This document shows, one piece after another, positions 1 through 12,700 of a stretch of DNA of 50,698 nt. The notes below the pieces were generated by a model. The model made no database searches. It saw only the letters and a list, made by a program, of their open reading frames with translations, and was not told the DNA's origin. The stretch's first letter is position 1. Each line of letters begins with the position of its first letter. The translations under genes were made by a program, and so were the position numbers. Source of the stretch: Didymodactylos carnosus (lineage: Eukaryota; Rotifera; Eurotatoria; Philodinida; Philodinidae); NCBI GenBank assembly GCA_905250885.1, contig CAJNOQ010000436.1, positions 1 through 50,698 of the forward strand, read 5' to 3'.

Positions 1-120
1 TATGAGCGGAGGCGGAAGGCGGAAATTTACCACTTTCTCGGCGGAATATCCCTGTGGCGGAAAAATACCAAACGGCGGAGGCGGAAGGGCGGAGCGGAAG
101 GCGGAGGCGGAATTTTACCT
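1..120. repeat. GC-rich GGCGGA-type simple repeat
   Basis: The first 120 bases are rich in irregular copies of GGCGGA and GGCGGAA, unlike the AT-rich sequence that follows. An open frame runs through it, but its Gly/Arg-rich product comes from the repeat and I do not call a gene. The window edge cuts it, so its true extent is unknown. Confidence 0.6.
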
Positions 121-2820
121 AGGACCCGAAATAAACCACTTTTTGCGTCTTCGTGCACTTCTCACCACACACTATCTCAAAAACCTGATTTTGACCCAAA
201 AAGTGTTTCTATGACATCAAAACATCAACACAAAAGTATTTCGTGTACGATTGAAACTGCCAGGCATATCGAGGCGAGCGTATCAGCTTCTCAAACATTT
301 TCAAAATCTACGAATTAAGATTAAGAAAAAACAATTTTTTTACTATTTTCCGCTAAGTGACAGTTGATTTCACCGTGTTTTATTTGAACTTTTCTTCGAG
401 AACATGATCTAATCAAGTTCACGGGAACTACGAGCTATAGTCTCCCTGAAATAAATAAACCTTCTCATTCTTCAAACATCCTTCTTCCTCCCAGGTCGGA
501 AAATCCTACTACTAAGCTTGTTCTAAGATTTTTGATCCTGGGCTCGAACTTCGTAAGCTTGAGTCAACTACACAGCAATACTGACTACGCACAGTTCAGA
601 GCCTTCCTCCGTTCACTTGTCAAAAGCTGAGCTTTCTTCACATATTTGAAGAATTATGCGAGAAAGAAGGTCCTTTTGATCTCCATTACTGATTACGAAA
701 AAATGATTTTACTATGTGACTGAGAGAATCTAAAAATGGTTTGTTCTTTCCTCCTCTCACTCTCAAAAAATTGAAAACAGTAGCAAACTGCAAAACGTGG
801 GAAGAAAAATAATCGCCACAACTACACGATAACAAAATAAGAAGTTGCTTCTATTCAATGAAAGAACACGCTTTTAGTTTAAATGAGAATATTTGATATT
901 CATCTTTAATATGTCCTTTCTGAGCTAGATAATATAGCATTTTATCGAAAGAGTATAAATTTTGATTAGCCCAATCTTCTGATTAAACACATGAGAAAAT
1001 TTCTTGAAAATATCGGGGATAGAAAGTATTCTTATCGTATCCCTGGTTTAGCAAAGGAGATGCAATAAATATTCATAGAGTTTGAAAGTTATAAACATCA
1101 GCTAAAAATTCACGCGGGTGTTTATCGACTTTAACTTTTGATATATGTCAAGTTGTTGGTTCTGTTTTGATTCTTCTGTCTAACAGGTATATTTCTTTTC
1201 GTTCTCAGTTTGAATATTTCGAAGTGTTATGGTTAGCCGCGCCTTCATCCATATATAACTATTTGTTGTTGTTTATTTACTTTTATTTTTATGTCGTTCC
1301 ATGTGTGTATACGCATAATTATGACTTGTTTCTCCTTTTTTATCTCAGCTCTTTTTCTCTACTTTTTCATTATAATGACGAGCATTCTAATTACTGTTTG
1401 TCTATCTTTCGTTGTGCCGGCGAAAGGATGACTTTTTTGGCTGGGATGAACTTAAAGAACTTTGTTTCAACGGATATTTTAAGCAAAAAAATTAAAAATT
1501 AGTTCATTTTGTAGAAAATTCTTTGCTCGATTTCTCATGTGAATTGCACATCATTCGGACTTGACCAGAATTAATTAATGAGAAATTACGAAAATTAAAA
1601 GAGACAGTCATTTTTTCTATATATAGGCTTTGGCGTAATTATGATCACTCTACTGTTCATGGGGTAATTAGGATCAATCCGTGCAAATTACACGGACTAA
1701 ACAGAATTTGATGTGCACCGGTTTCTAGAAGCCGGCTTTTAGTCTAGTTCAAGCGAAGAATGTCTTCAGAATATTATAATTAATTACATATGTAAAAAGC
1801 GGAAGAAAAACGCGTGTGTTTAACGAGTACTGTGCATAGAATGAACATCGTTGATTATAAATGCATTTCTGTTCATTAAGATTAGCAGAATAATTAAGTT
1901 AGAGCGTTAATTAGCAATCGGATAACGAACAAGTTGAACTTTTCAAGTAAATCATCAAATTCTCCTTCTAATAGATTGAAAAGTGTTTTAAAATCACATA
2001 ACGTCAATCGTCCCGCTTGGAAATAAGCACTGGTATCCTCTGTACACTTATATGCGATCTGTATTTTTATCATTTGAATTTGTATATGAATGAAATAGCA
2101 TCTTACTTTAATAATTAGTAAAACAAGCATCTTTTTTTGCAAATTATTTGTGTTCTTTCACAAGCTTTTGAGAAACAGTTGTGTTTTCGACGTCATTGTT
2201 GTGTCATTCGGAATGTTGTGTATTGTATTCCAAGCAGGACGATATAAAAGAAAGTCGTGGAATATCATATGATGGGAAGGGAAGAAAAATAAACCTATTT
2301 TTTTCTTTTTTTTCTCAGTGAACACGAACATATATATACAGAATGGAAAAACTGAAATTTTAAACGTTCAGAAGAACTTTTATGCAAAACCAATTAGATA
2401 TTCGGAATCTACGAAAAAAACTGCATCGAATGATATATAATTCGATATGTTTCGAAATAAAACGTTTTCGTCCAAAACTTTAGGCAGAAATGTCGAGGAA
2501 AACTTTTTGTCTGCCTTCAGCATCAAACTTATGTGAACATCGTTTCTCGACATGCTTGATCCGAATATCGCGGTCTCCCGGCTTGAAAAAGCAGGTAGTT
2601 TTTATATGTTTGTTTACTATGACATGTACTCTGAGCATCGAAGAAATGGAAATGCTGTTGTTTTTATATTTGATTGTTCACTGTATCCTCTTTCTAGCGT
2701 TTTTACAGTGATTTTAGATAAAGTCTAATTTGAAAATATTGAGTGTAATATTAGGAAATATGCACTCTTTAGCAAAACACCTTTGCTTCTATGGCTCATG
2801 TGACTTTGACGTTTGAGATA
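121..2820. other. Gene-free AT-rich stretch
   Basis: I see no supported gene. Open frames near 1167-1502 (+), 1894-2142 (-) and 2490-2711 (+) have Phe/Leu/Ile-rich composition, no recognisable motif and no convincing splice context. A small imperfect palindrome around a CCGG core lies near 1715-1745. Confidence 0.5.
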
Positions 2821-2844
2821 TTTAAAAGTTTATATAACGAGAAA

Positions 2845-2961
2845 ATGGAATACGTCAATAAAGCAGCCGATCAAGCGAAAGCCGGTCTGGGTGCTGCTGG
2901 TGACTTCATTCAAAAAGTGACACATAGTATTTCCGAAATTCTGAAACCCCATTATGGATAA
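2845..2961 (+). CDS. Candidate small protein, 38 aa, Ala/Gly-rich amphipathic
   Basis: A short frame that starts with a good eukaryotic context (A at -3, G at +4) and ends at TAA. The product begins MEYVNKAADQAKAGLGAAGD and ends in KPHYG. Its Ala/Gly/Lys/Asp content is unlike the Phe/Leu/Ile-rich noise frames nearby. A TATA-like TATATAA lies about 15 bases before the ATG and an AATAAA lies near 3119. The N-terminus loosely recalls small stress-induced Ala/Gly-rich proteins of the LEA or fungal GRG-1 kind, but this is only a resemblance. It could also be a first exon or chance. I do not assign a function. Confidence 0.3.
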   Translation: MEYVNKAADQAKAGLGAAGDFIQKVTHSISEILKPHYG

Positions 2962-5359
2962 AAATGGTATTATTACTGAAGAACTAAAAGTTGGTTGAAA
3001 ATTTACTATTGAACATACACTAACAATATCTATTTCTTGTTAGTTTGTTTTTATACGCCGGAAATTAATATGCGGTCTTAGATAACTTTTTGTCTCCTTT
3101 ATTCATAAGTAAAAATTCAATAAAACAAATAGTAATCTAGATAGAAAATGCCTCTGTGTGGATTTCTATTAAAGATTGATATGCTGACTAACAAGCGTAA
3201 CAACTGCGTTGGCTAACAATTGCAGTGGCTAATGATAAAGGAAATGGTATCTTTCTTTTGAAAAGAAGTACTAATTGTGCGAAGTTTGAATTTCGTTCTG
3301 AACTTCTGATTTCAGGTATTGTTTGGTTCCTCTGCCTTCTACACAGCAAATCTCTTGAGTTCTTGAAATCCTACAGGAGAAAAGCATCTCTCAAAATTTT
3401 TGATGATAACTCGTTACCTGATGTTGTAAATATGAGTACAATTGTCAAGGAAACGATGTCAAGTTTTAAACAACGACAAATGGGTTTTGAAAACTTCATA
3501 TATTCATATATTTCATAAGCTGCACTCCTGTTTGATTCAACTGGAGAGTGTGTGTCGATAAGAAAAAAAATAGAAGAAATATCACTGGCTGGAAAGGAAA
3601 AAGGAGAGAGAAGCAGTTGATGGGAAGCGTGTTATGGTTCTTTACAAATCTAATTGGTTTCGAGTTAGTAATGAAGTTTAACAAGTTTTTGTTCAGGAGT
3701 ACTGCTGGTATTTTTTCAACGTAGTCTCAAGAGATAACGTGACCGTATCTCGTCAGGTTGACAGTTTACCATCAAAAATTCTTGACTCTTTACGTCTCAA
3801 AATAGTATCCGAACATAGAAAAAACTTGTTCAACTTGTTTATATTTTCGTTTTTTCATAATATTTATGAAAAAACGGATATATAAATTATCCGACTTTGT
3901 ATGTCAACAAAGGCTCTATTCTAATTAAAATATTCAACTTGTGTTGTAAACTTTTAGTTTTTGTCAAAATTAACTGATCTCGATGAAATTTTTTGCCGTG
4001 GAAAAAACATTTTAAATAGATAATTTAGTACTCAAGCAACGTACACTATATAACAATAGTAGGCAACGTTAGGTTGGTTCAATTATTAAGAAAACAAAAA
4101 GTTAACGGTATTCAAAGAAAGTCAGCACAACTTTGCATTTGTAAATACATGTTTTTCTTCATATTTCACATATTTTTGTATGTTGGTCAGACAAACAGTT
4201 TGAACTTTTTTGGGTTATCATTTATGTTTCAAAATTGATTATCAAAATGCGTTTCTTTGTTGTTTTTGATGATCAAATGTATATCTTTCTTAGAAAGGGA
4301 ATGACTGTTGTTCAAAACTTTTGTTAGCAACAATTCTTTCTCTCAGTAACGTTTACATGTAATTGAGATTTGTTTTGTCCAAAATGTAGCGAAAACATCA
4401 GTCTTTATCCTTAGAATCAGTTTTGATCTTAGCACCCGTTTTTAGTGCAAAAAGAAATTTCTACTTTGATCATCCGGAGCATTTTTTTTCTAGTCAATTT
4501 TATAGAGTAAGCTTTTTCATCGTTCAAATACTAATATGAGAAATAGGTATACTAACCAATAAGAAAAACTAAGTAAGAAATTTCTTTACTTTTTTTTATT
4601 CAATATCTGCTTAGCTTCTCATTATACGTCAGATGTTTACTATATTTATTAACTTTTCTTTTTAAATAACACTTATCATTACTAGTTATTGAAAAATTTT
4701 CACTCCTTTTCACAAATATCTATTCAAAAGAATTATTTTTATTCTTCAAACAGCATTTTGACGACTTATCAAGAAAACTCAACATTTTAACATTCAATTC
4801 AGCTATTTTCTTTTAATATACAAGTTATATACATTGAGTAGGACGATGTACAATCTATTAACATTTTTTTTTATCAATTCCAATAACTTACTTTCATTTC
4901 TTCTTATAAAAGTCACAGTTCATTAATCGTGCAATGACGCGTTTATCAACATTAGAAGTATTGTAATATTAGGTGAATACAATCAAATAGTAGGAAAACA
5001 CAAATTACAATAGTAAATTGCAGACACAAAGAAGAAAAAGATTCTTTTTCTAAAATCAAAAAAACTATGTATATCTTATAGTTATAAGAAAAAAAGAAGT
5101 AAAACGCAAAAATATTATACTAGTACAAAATAAATCAGTCTTTAATTATATTCTTTCATATGAATGTGAGTCGGGCAATCATTTTTGTATATGTAACAAG
5201 TATTTTATCGATTCACATATGATTTAATCTAGTCAATCTAAGTTAAAATTCTTCAGTTGCTAGTTTTCATTAAAAAATGTTTCATGCAAAAATGATAAAA
5301 TACTGTGTATTTTACATCTGCACATTAATTTAAACTTTATTAATTTTTTTCAATTTTTA
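2962..5359. other. Intergenic region before the bHLH gene
   Basis: No supported gene. A 97-codon frame at 3225-3518 (+) has no motif I know and no homologous look. The rest is AT-rich with poly-T and poly-A runs. Regulatory sequence of the bHLH gene presumably lies at the 3' end of this stretch, but I can point to no specific site. Confidence 0.45.
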
Positions 5360-5725
5360 ATGGATAATTCATTTAGTTGTGATGAAATATTATTCTCGCC
5401 GTTAGATAATTCAACAAATTCTCTATTTGATGAACATCGACAACAGATGTCCTTATATTTATCATCAACAGATACAACTAAACAAACAAAATTATCGTCC
5501 AATTATCGTAAAAAACGAAAATTAAATACTATTCAGCGTGAAGAAGCAACTGTACGTGAAAAACATCGAATGCTAAAATTAAATAGAGCCTATTCTCAAT
5601 TACGTTATGTATTACCTGTTGAAAATAAATTTAAATTATCACGAATTGAAACATTGCGAACAGCTTGTAATTATATTTCGATGTTAGCCGACTTACTTAA
5701 ACAAGATGATTCATTGATTAATTAA
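5360..5725 (+). CDS. Class II basic helix-loop-helix transcription factor
   Basis: Single-exon 121-aa protein. Residues 1-49 are Ser/Thr/Asp-rich with no domain. A basic stretch (YRKKRK) leads into a bHLH domain at about 60-114: basic region with R60, R66, E67 and R70, helix 1 RMLKLNRAYSQLRYVLP, a short loop, and helix 2 KLSRIETLRTACNYISMLADLL cut here as KLSRIETLR to ADLL. The family dimerises and binds E-box DNA in the nucleus. LSRIETLR in helix 2 is most like the Fer3/PTF1A/twist-like class II group, so a developmental or cell-type role is inferred. The basic-region Asn that is usual in this class (ANxRER) is Thr64 here. The domain ends only seven residues before the stop, so there is no C-terminal extension. 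Exact orthology cannot be fixed by eye. Confidence 0.88.
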   Translation: MDNSFSCDEILFSPLDNSTNSLFDEHRQQMSLYLSSTDTTKQTKLSSNYRKKRKLNTIQREEATVREKHRMLKLNRAYSQLRYVLPVENKFKLSRIETLRTACNYISMLADLLKQDDSLIN

Positions 5726-5863
5726 TTTAATATTCAAAAAGACTACGAAAAGCAATTTGTCCATCAGTAATTAACTAAACTCGATACTGCATGCATAAAG
5801 GATTTAAAACAAATTATCACATAAATGAGATGTATATTATTCACAATAATTTTTTTTTTGTCA

Positions 5864-5869
5864 AATAAA
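5864..5869 (+). terminator. Candidate poly(A) signal of the bHLH gene
   Basis: AATAAA, 139 bases after the bHLH stop codon and followed by A/T-rich sequence. It is the first canonical hexamer downstream on that strand that I noticed. Confidence 0.4.
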
Positions 5870-5908
5870 AAGCATAATTCTAATTAATAATTGGTGTATA
5901 GTTCAGAT

Positions 5909-6169
5909 TAGGCATGCACCAATTCTAGAATTGGTCTTTCTTTCTGGTTAAAATGAAACGTCTTCCAGCTCTACAAGACCTTTCTTTGCAAAATTATACA
6001 ATTTACAAGAAAAGCCGTAAATTAATTTCTTCTTATTTCTGTAGTTTTGAGCTGACAATGAACATTTTAGGGTTTTCTTGTAAATTCTATACATTCTTTG
6101 CAAAAAAGGTCGTGTAGAGCTGGGAGATGTCTCATTTTAGTCAGAAATGTGCGGCTTACAATTATGCCT
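5909..6169. mobile_element. Degenerate palindromic miniature element
   Basis: The two halves are imperfect inverted copies. Outer ends are TAGGCATGCA on the left and TTATGCCT on the right. Inside, matching inverted blocks include TTCCAGCTCTACAAGACC on the left against GGTCGTGTAGAGCTGGGA on the right, and TTTACAAGAAAA against its complement. About 260 bp with no coding capacity. I could not find a target duplication. The TAGGCATGCA end is shared with the hAT-like element at 31570, so a hAT-derived origin is plausible. Confidence 0.6.
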
Positions 6170-6339
6170 CATCAAGCAAGGCTTTGGTTGTTTTTTAGAG
6201 TTTTTGAAAAACTGGTTTTCCAGGAAAGCGGTACTTGGAAGGCCTAGCAGCAGGTCTCATGTTGATATTCGGATTCAGCATCATCGATAACCTATAATCC
6301 GCTAGGTTTCGTTCAAAAAGCGATTTACCACTTGGGAAA

Positions 6340-6930
6340 GATCTGTCGTAACAAATCTTACAAAGATCGTGAGACCTGAAAATTCTAAGATTGATACAAT
6401 TTTTCTAGGATCTTAGCAAATGTAAGCGAAATCTCACTAAGATCTTACTAAGATTACACTGTCTGAGACTTTTTCAAGATTGGATAAGAATGTATTAGAA
6501 TCTTAATAGTACGAACGATTACATTTTTTAAATAATATTCATTCGAGATTTACTGAAAATTTTTCAAGTTTTAATCCGCATTATCCAAAGCAGCAGTTGA
6601 ACAGTGTTGAAGAATGAAGAGAAATTTCATATTTTCAGGTGTCCAACTATGGAACTTGATCGGCATGATTGATACACTCTAAAAAGTTGTTGAACACTTT
6701 CGAGAGAGCACGTACTAGCAGAGTCTGGAAGAAAAATAACTGTATAATCACTCATATTTTCGGTTACTTATATAGATGAATGAGAGCAAAACAAAGGGGT
6801 CAATGAAAGTAGAGTCATTAAATCTTAGTAAGATCTTAAACAATAAGATCTTAGATTATCTTATCAAAATCTTAAAGGATAAGATCTTAGTAAGATAATT
6901 TTAAGAAGTGTCTAAGATTTTTACTAGGGT
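6340..6930. repeat. Cluster of AAGATCTTA palindromes
   Basis: The palindrome AAGATCTTA occurs four times exactly (near 6441, 6829, 6845 and 6881), and variants such as ATCTTAGTAAGAT recur between them. The region is non-coding. It may be an old foldback element or a tandemly expanded short palindrome. Confidence 0.55.
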
Positions 6931-7140
6931 AAGATGGGCTCTGGTAAAGCTTTTCAGGACTAGTCATCCGAATTGCGTTTCCAAATGACTCCGAAAACAA
7001 TTTATTGTCGCCTACAAACCCAGATTGTTCGTTCGCAGGCGATGATGACTTAGAACTAGACATATTTTTCAATAGTCTTCAAAAAAGAATTGATACATAC
7101 CTAGTTCTGATAACAGCAAACATCAAATCATTTTCGATGT

Positions 7141-7258
7141 CAAATCAACGATGCCGTATTGTTAGCCCTTTCCAGCCTGATGTTGCCATTTGGCAACACT
7201 TTTTGCTGTGTTTTCGAAACAGCCGGCTGGAAAGGGTTAGATTCAATACAGCATGATT
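7141..7258. repeat. Small inverted-repeat element
   Basis: CCCTTTCCAGCC at 7166-7177 is perfectly inverted at 7225-7236. The similarity continues outward on both sides (7141-7165 against 7237-7258). The loop holds the palindrome GTTGCCATTTGGCAAC. It fits a miniature inverted-repeat transposon remnant of about 120 bp. Confidence 0.55.
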
Positions 7259-7489
7259 TTGTTCCAGTGCCACTCTATAAAAAAAATTCGACGCAGCATT
7301 GCACAAAAAAGACTCGACATCGGTGATGGGCACGGGCGCGCAGCCCATGCCATAATCATACGGCACTACCTTAACACTTCTCTTATGAGAAGTAAACGAC
7401 GTGAGCCGAAAAGATATTCGAAATATTACAAGTATACTATGGTGTTTATACACGAACAATAACAAAACAAAATAATGATTGAAAAAGAA

Positions 7490-7645
7490 ACTTGGCATCG
7501 GTGCAAGACAAAATTATTTTTTATGGCATCGAGGTAGAATGGTTCCGGAAGAATCTAAAAATCTCGCACTCGTGTGCATCGATGTTCAGAAGAAAATTTA
7601 TTTGGTGCATGAGTACACACTCATGCACAACCGATGCCGACAAAA
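7490..7645. repeat. Short inverted repeats with CATCGG core
   Basis: GGCATCGGTGCAAGAC near 7494 is approximately inverted near 7622-7645 (CACAACCGATGCCGAC). A separate hairpin GCATGAGT...ACTCATGC sits at about 7607-7626. No gene is supported: frames on both strands overlap each other and look random. Confidence 0.35.
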
Positions 7646-8257
7646 TTTTTTTTAGTAGGGTTACAACAAGAAAAAAATAAAAATATCATTATTCTCACTA
7701 AAGAAGTGGTGTATTTTGCAAGGAGGAATGGCTTAAGCAACCATTCTCTTTCATTGATAATTAACGTGGATACGTCCTTGAGATCAACAGGCATATATTC
7801 AGGACACATTTTTTTGTAACAATAATACGTCCAGTGGTGTATGCCGAATTATTAAAAATATGGTATTATTTCAGTTTCAATTAGCAAGAGTTATTCTGAA
7901 CGAATATGTAACTATTTTGCTGACTTAAGTAGACTGTCAGACTACTCTACAGGTCCATAACGTTCTGTACTGTTCTATTGTTCCTATGAATTCTGCCTAG
8001 AGCTGTAATTTGATAACTAGTAAACGTATAATTCCCCACATTCAAAGATTATAACTATAGGGAACATTTTGGCACCGATAACCGCAAGGCGAGGTATCTT
8101 TCTTCTTCCTTTCAGATGAGTGCATCAAACTCAATTGTCTTGTTTTCTCTCAAACATTATTCCAAAAAGAGTTTTCTGCACTATTTTTTTGAAGTGGACG
8201 GTAAGTTACCGGAAATTTAAAGTTCAAGTAAGATTTGTTTCCCATTTATTTCTACAT

Positions 8258-8909
8258 AGTTGGATAGAGCACATCGAGCTTTGGTGAAAATCTCACTAAT
8301 TTTTTGACGTGAAAACTCAAAAAAAAATAAAGTGGTCAGATAGGATAGAAATGTACATCGTTCAAATCAGCTTTTGACACTGATTCTGAATATTATATTG
8401 TATAAAAGTTGAGTTCTAATGGAGAAAATTGAGAAGTACGGGCAGAATTTCGATTTTTTTCGCTCCTGACTTAGAAAAAATGAATTTTCTTAGCGACCGA
8501 ACGATATTAAAAAGAAACATGCATACTTTTTTTTCTCTGTTATCTGACAGGCAGAATAAAGTATAAAAATTGGCTTCATCTCCTTTTCAAAAAAATTTGA
8601 TGGGTTTGCAAATTATCCAGGACGTTTTTAATGGATGGACTTTAGACCCCTAGGATCGACTGATTTATCAGTTTGAAGTCGATTAAACATTGTTTATATA
8701 CTCAATTGTGGATCCTGAATCCGAATAAAATATATTCGAAGATTAGACGAAACTATAAGATGGAAAATTTTCGTTTTTTTGGAAAATTCAACGGCTTTTA
8801 TTGAATTTAAAAGTTTCAGTTTTTTTAATTTTTCTCTTTTAAAAATGAGTTTGTAAAATTAAAAACCATCTTTTTATACTCAGCTCGATGCGCTCTATCC
8901 AACCATCTA
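8258..8909. mobile_element. Possible TIR element, about 650 bp, non-coding
   Basis: TTGGATAGAGC followed by CATCGAGCT near 8262-8283 reappears in inverted form at about 8883-8904, with one mismatch in the core and several bases of matching flank. The interior is AT-rich and has no open frame. I could not define a clean target duplication. It is most simply a non-autonomous DNA transposon relic. Confidence 0.5.
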
Positions 8910-9715
8910 TAAAGATCGTAAAAAAAAAATTTTGATAAAATTTTGAATTGTCAGCACCTTCTTACTCACATATCCACTCTTTCTTCATTGCATTACAAAA
9001 CTTCACTCTCAATTGCTCATTTTACTTGCCACTGTCATCGTTGAATACATCGGACAAATGATCATCTTCTCTGAAATTCCTTTTTGTTTTTCGATTATGT
9101 ACAAAAACAAAAATGTAGACGTTGGCTCAGCGCCAATAAAGCAATGAACAAACACTTTTTGAACTGCCAAGTGATCAATAACTTCTGTAAAAAAATGTCG
9201 TTAATTATCAACTTCTATTATGTTTAAAAATATTTTAAAAAGATGATTCAAAATAAATTGTTAATTATTAAAACTGTTTATGTTAATGATTATTTTTAAA
9301 GTGACATATCAGTCAATCTTTCATAACATCCTTTGATGGATGTCTGATCTAATCATAATTTGAATAAACACCATTTGTGTTTTCTTTTCTAGATAGGCTA
9401 GTATATTCTACTTAGATATCATATCCCATAAATGAATAGTTTATTTTATACTTTATACGTAAAAAATAATAAAAATATTATCTTATTTAAATAGACATTT
9501 GTAAAAAGTCAACAATCAATAAAAATATGAAAAGAGAGATGAAAACAAAAAACTATAGACATTTCTGTCACATAAATATTAATTATAAGTGAAAACAAAA
9601 ATAAATGGGAAGAAAAGATAGAAGAAAGAGAACACCGGTATATAAATCAGTGTATCATGGTTAAAATTGTCATTTCCTTCTGCAAGAAGATAATAAAAAA
9701 TAAAAAAAAGCGAAC

Positions 9716-12700
9716 TCAGCACTGTAGTAAATGTGTTGCTTCAGCTGCATCAAGTACCTATATAAATGAATAAATTTAAATTACATATTAAAATGAAGAA
9801 TTGAATGATTACAAATATTACCTGACGTATTGTAATATTTGCATCTTGTTTCGCTTTTTTCAATAGATCTGCTTGTCCTTGTAATAAAGCCATATTATAT
9901 GAAAAATTATCAATATTTTTTGTGATCTTTTTTGTTTTTAATTGATTTGGATCTAATAATTTTGGTAAATCTTTATTAAATTCACATAATTCCGTTTGAG
10001 CAGCAGTTAACTCAAATATAAAATGAAAAATTTCTAATATCAATAATATATATATATATATAACTTTGTAGAGTTTACCTTTTTAAGTATCATAATACCA
10101 TTTTCAGATAATGCTCGACAACGTGTTATTACCTTCAAAATCAAGATTATATATATAGATGAATAAAGTAAGAATAAATAGTATCTTACTTCTTCTAATG
10201 CAGCAACAGATTGACGAGATAATTCTGGTAATGTACCGGAATATTCTAATATAGGTATCTAAAGAAAAAAAATTCAAATATCAAATTGACCATGAAATTT
10301 CTACAGACATTAGATGATATCAAAATTTAAGAACGAAATTTCAATGTAATTAAGTAAAATAAGAAAAATAATTTACATCAGTTTTATTAATAATTTTGAC
10401 ATTTTCCATTAAATTTGCTTTTTGTAATCGACTAGCTATTTTTCTAATACATTGTTTAACATTTGATATTTCTGGTAAACCACAACTAATATTTAATTCA
10501 AGAAGACTTTGTTCAACATCATGACGTAATTCAAATGCTGTTTCTAACGGTTGAATAATAGACTAGAAAAATGGATATAAACAATAATTGTAATAGAATG
10601 ATTAATATAGAAGATTATAATTACTTTAAATAATTCATCGATTTGTTTATAATTTACTTGTCTAAATGCTGCTACACGTGTTTTACGTCGTGTTAACGAA
10701 TGACGATAACGTGATAGAGAACGACGAGATTTCTATTGAAATAGAGAAGAAAATAAAACAACAAAAAATGTATAAAATAAACAAAAAAATATGATCAGTA
10801 TTATTTTATACATACTACGGCTAATGATTTACTACAAATAACAATATGAATGAATAGAAATGCATTTGAAATTAATTCTCCACCAATTGTATACAAATGA
10901 ACATGACGATAACCTAAAAAAAATCAGTTATCATTGATTCAAAACTAATTTCATAATTTGAATAATTCAATGAGAAATGACATTTTATACATATACCTGG
11001 TTGAATACATTCAAATGGAAGGGTATATTGTCCAATAAAATCATAATCTAATGATTCATCATCTAATACCACAAAACGAACAAGTGTCAATTCTGGAAAT
11101 GTAATTTCAAATTCAAAACTTTCATCAAAACGTGGATTATCCCCTAAAATAAATTTAATTTATTATAAATTTATTTTATTCACTAATTAATATTAAATTT
11201 TATTATTTACAATTATGATAAACAGTTTTTGTTCGAATTTCATCACAATCTCTTGGTGCACCAAATATTTGTACAACAACATATGGATCAACACTATTTG
11301 CTTTCATTTCAGCTTGTTCAGGACGTGGCAAATGAAGTGCACTAATTATCTAAATAAATAAATTTTATGTACTAAAAGAATATCATTTTTATTATTCATT
11401 TACAATGTTTAAATTAATATATTATTTTTGCAGAAAAAAATTTTTTTTTTTGTTTTTAAACAATTTCTACCTGCTTGCCACATTTTAGTCTTGAAGACAG
11501 AGAGAAAAAAATCTAATTGATTTAACAGACTAATTGTGTTTTCTCTATTTGAAATGAATTTTTGCCACCTTTTTCTAATAATTTTTTAAACAAAATTGTA
11601 ACAAAGATAAAGAATGACTTGTTACATCTGACTTTTTCTTTTTTTTTTAAACAAAAGTCGAGATAAAATGAACACATTTAGGTCAAAATAAATTGAAAAT
11701 AAAAATATTTTTTTGTTTTATTATTATTCTTTCTTTTTTTAATCAATTATTTTACTTCGTGGACAAATGACAATGTTTTATCTATGTCAGTGAGATGTGA
11801 TGAAATGTTTCCTACGGCAAAAATTAGTTATTTCTTTTCTCTTTTTTTTGTTTTTTTCTTTTTATGAAAAAAAAAAAATATTTTAAGCTTTGTTTCGATT
11901 GATGCACATACACATACAATAATAATATATTTTCGAAGAGATAATTGTCTTTTCTATAACGGGTCTATTTCGTGTTAATTTTAAGTTCTATAAAAAGAAC
12001 ATTTTTCTTCAGAAAAAAAATCGGCAGGTACTATTTAATTATAGAAATAACACTTATTACATAAGACATTTTTCTGTATAACTAACTATCTGAGAAATTC
12101 TTCTTCTTCTTTTTTTTTTTTGGCAAAATATTCTTGATAGTTAAAACTTTCTCACTTCATCTATTTTACATCATGTAATGAAAATCATTTTTTTTTTGTT
12201 TTTTTACTATTTTACATTTTTAATCTTTATATCTGTCTATAATTCACTATATCACAGTGAATATTCTCAGTTTCTCAACATTTGGATGGATTGTGATTTT
12301 TTTTTCTTCTTTTTTTCTCTCTCTCTCTCTCTGTCATTTTTAAGAAGAACGTTTTGTCATGTATAGAGATCATCTTCTCAGTTAAAGCAAAACTAAATAT
12401 TTCTTAATAAAATACAATAGTAATAGATATACATATTAGAATAGAACTATTCTATTTCACTGGGTATATCTAAAAAAAAAAATTTTTTTTCTGCAAAAAA
12501 AACATATATGTCACTATTACTTTATCGAATAGAGTAATATGTTTGTATATTATCTAATATTAGAGTAATATATTTAATATCACTTTATTCGATCAAAGAA
12601 TTAAGAAAAAAAAAATAGGATTAAAGTGACATTTCTATGTATTATATTCATAAAATTAAAAAAAAAAAGAAAAAAAAAGAGATAATGGCAAAAATCTTAC

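Noticed and set aside
2..214. Gly/Arg-rich 70-codon frame at the window start
   Set aside because: It is produced by the GGCGGA repeat and runs into unrelated AT-rich sequence; no domain or splice support.
1167..1502. 111-codon plus-strand frame with several hydrophobic stretches
   Set aside because: Phe/Leu/Tyr-rich composition is what AT-rich random DNA gives; no family motif and no good start context.
3225..3518. 97-codon frame
   Set aside because: No recognisable domain, and no neighbouring exons or regulatory signs that would support it.
7005..7809. Several overlapping frames on both strands
   Set aside because: They overlap one another and small inverted repeats; none has a motif.
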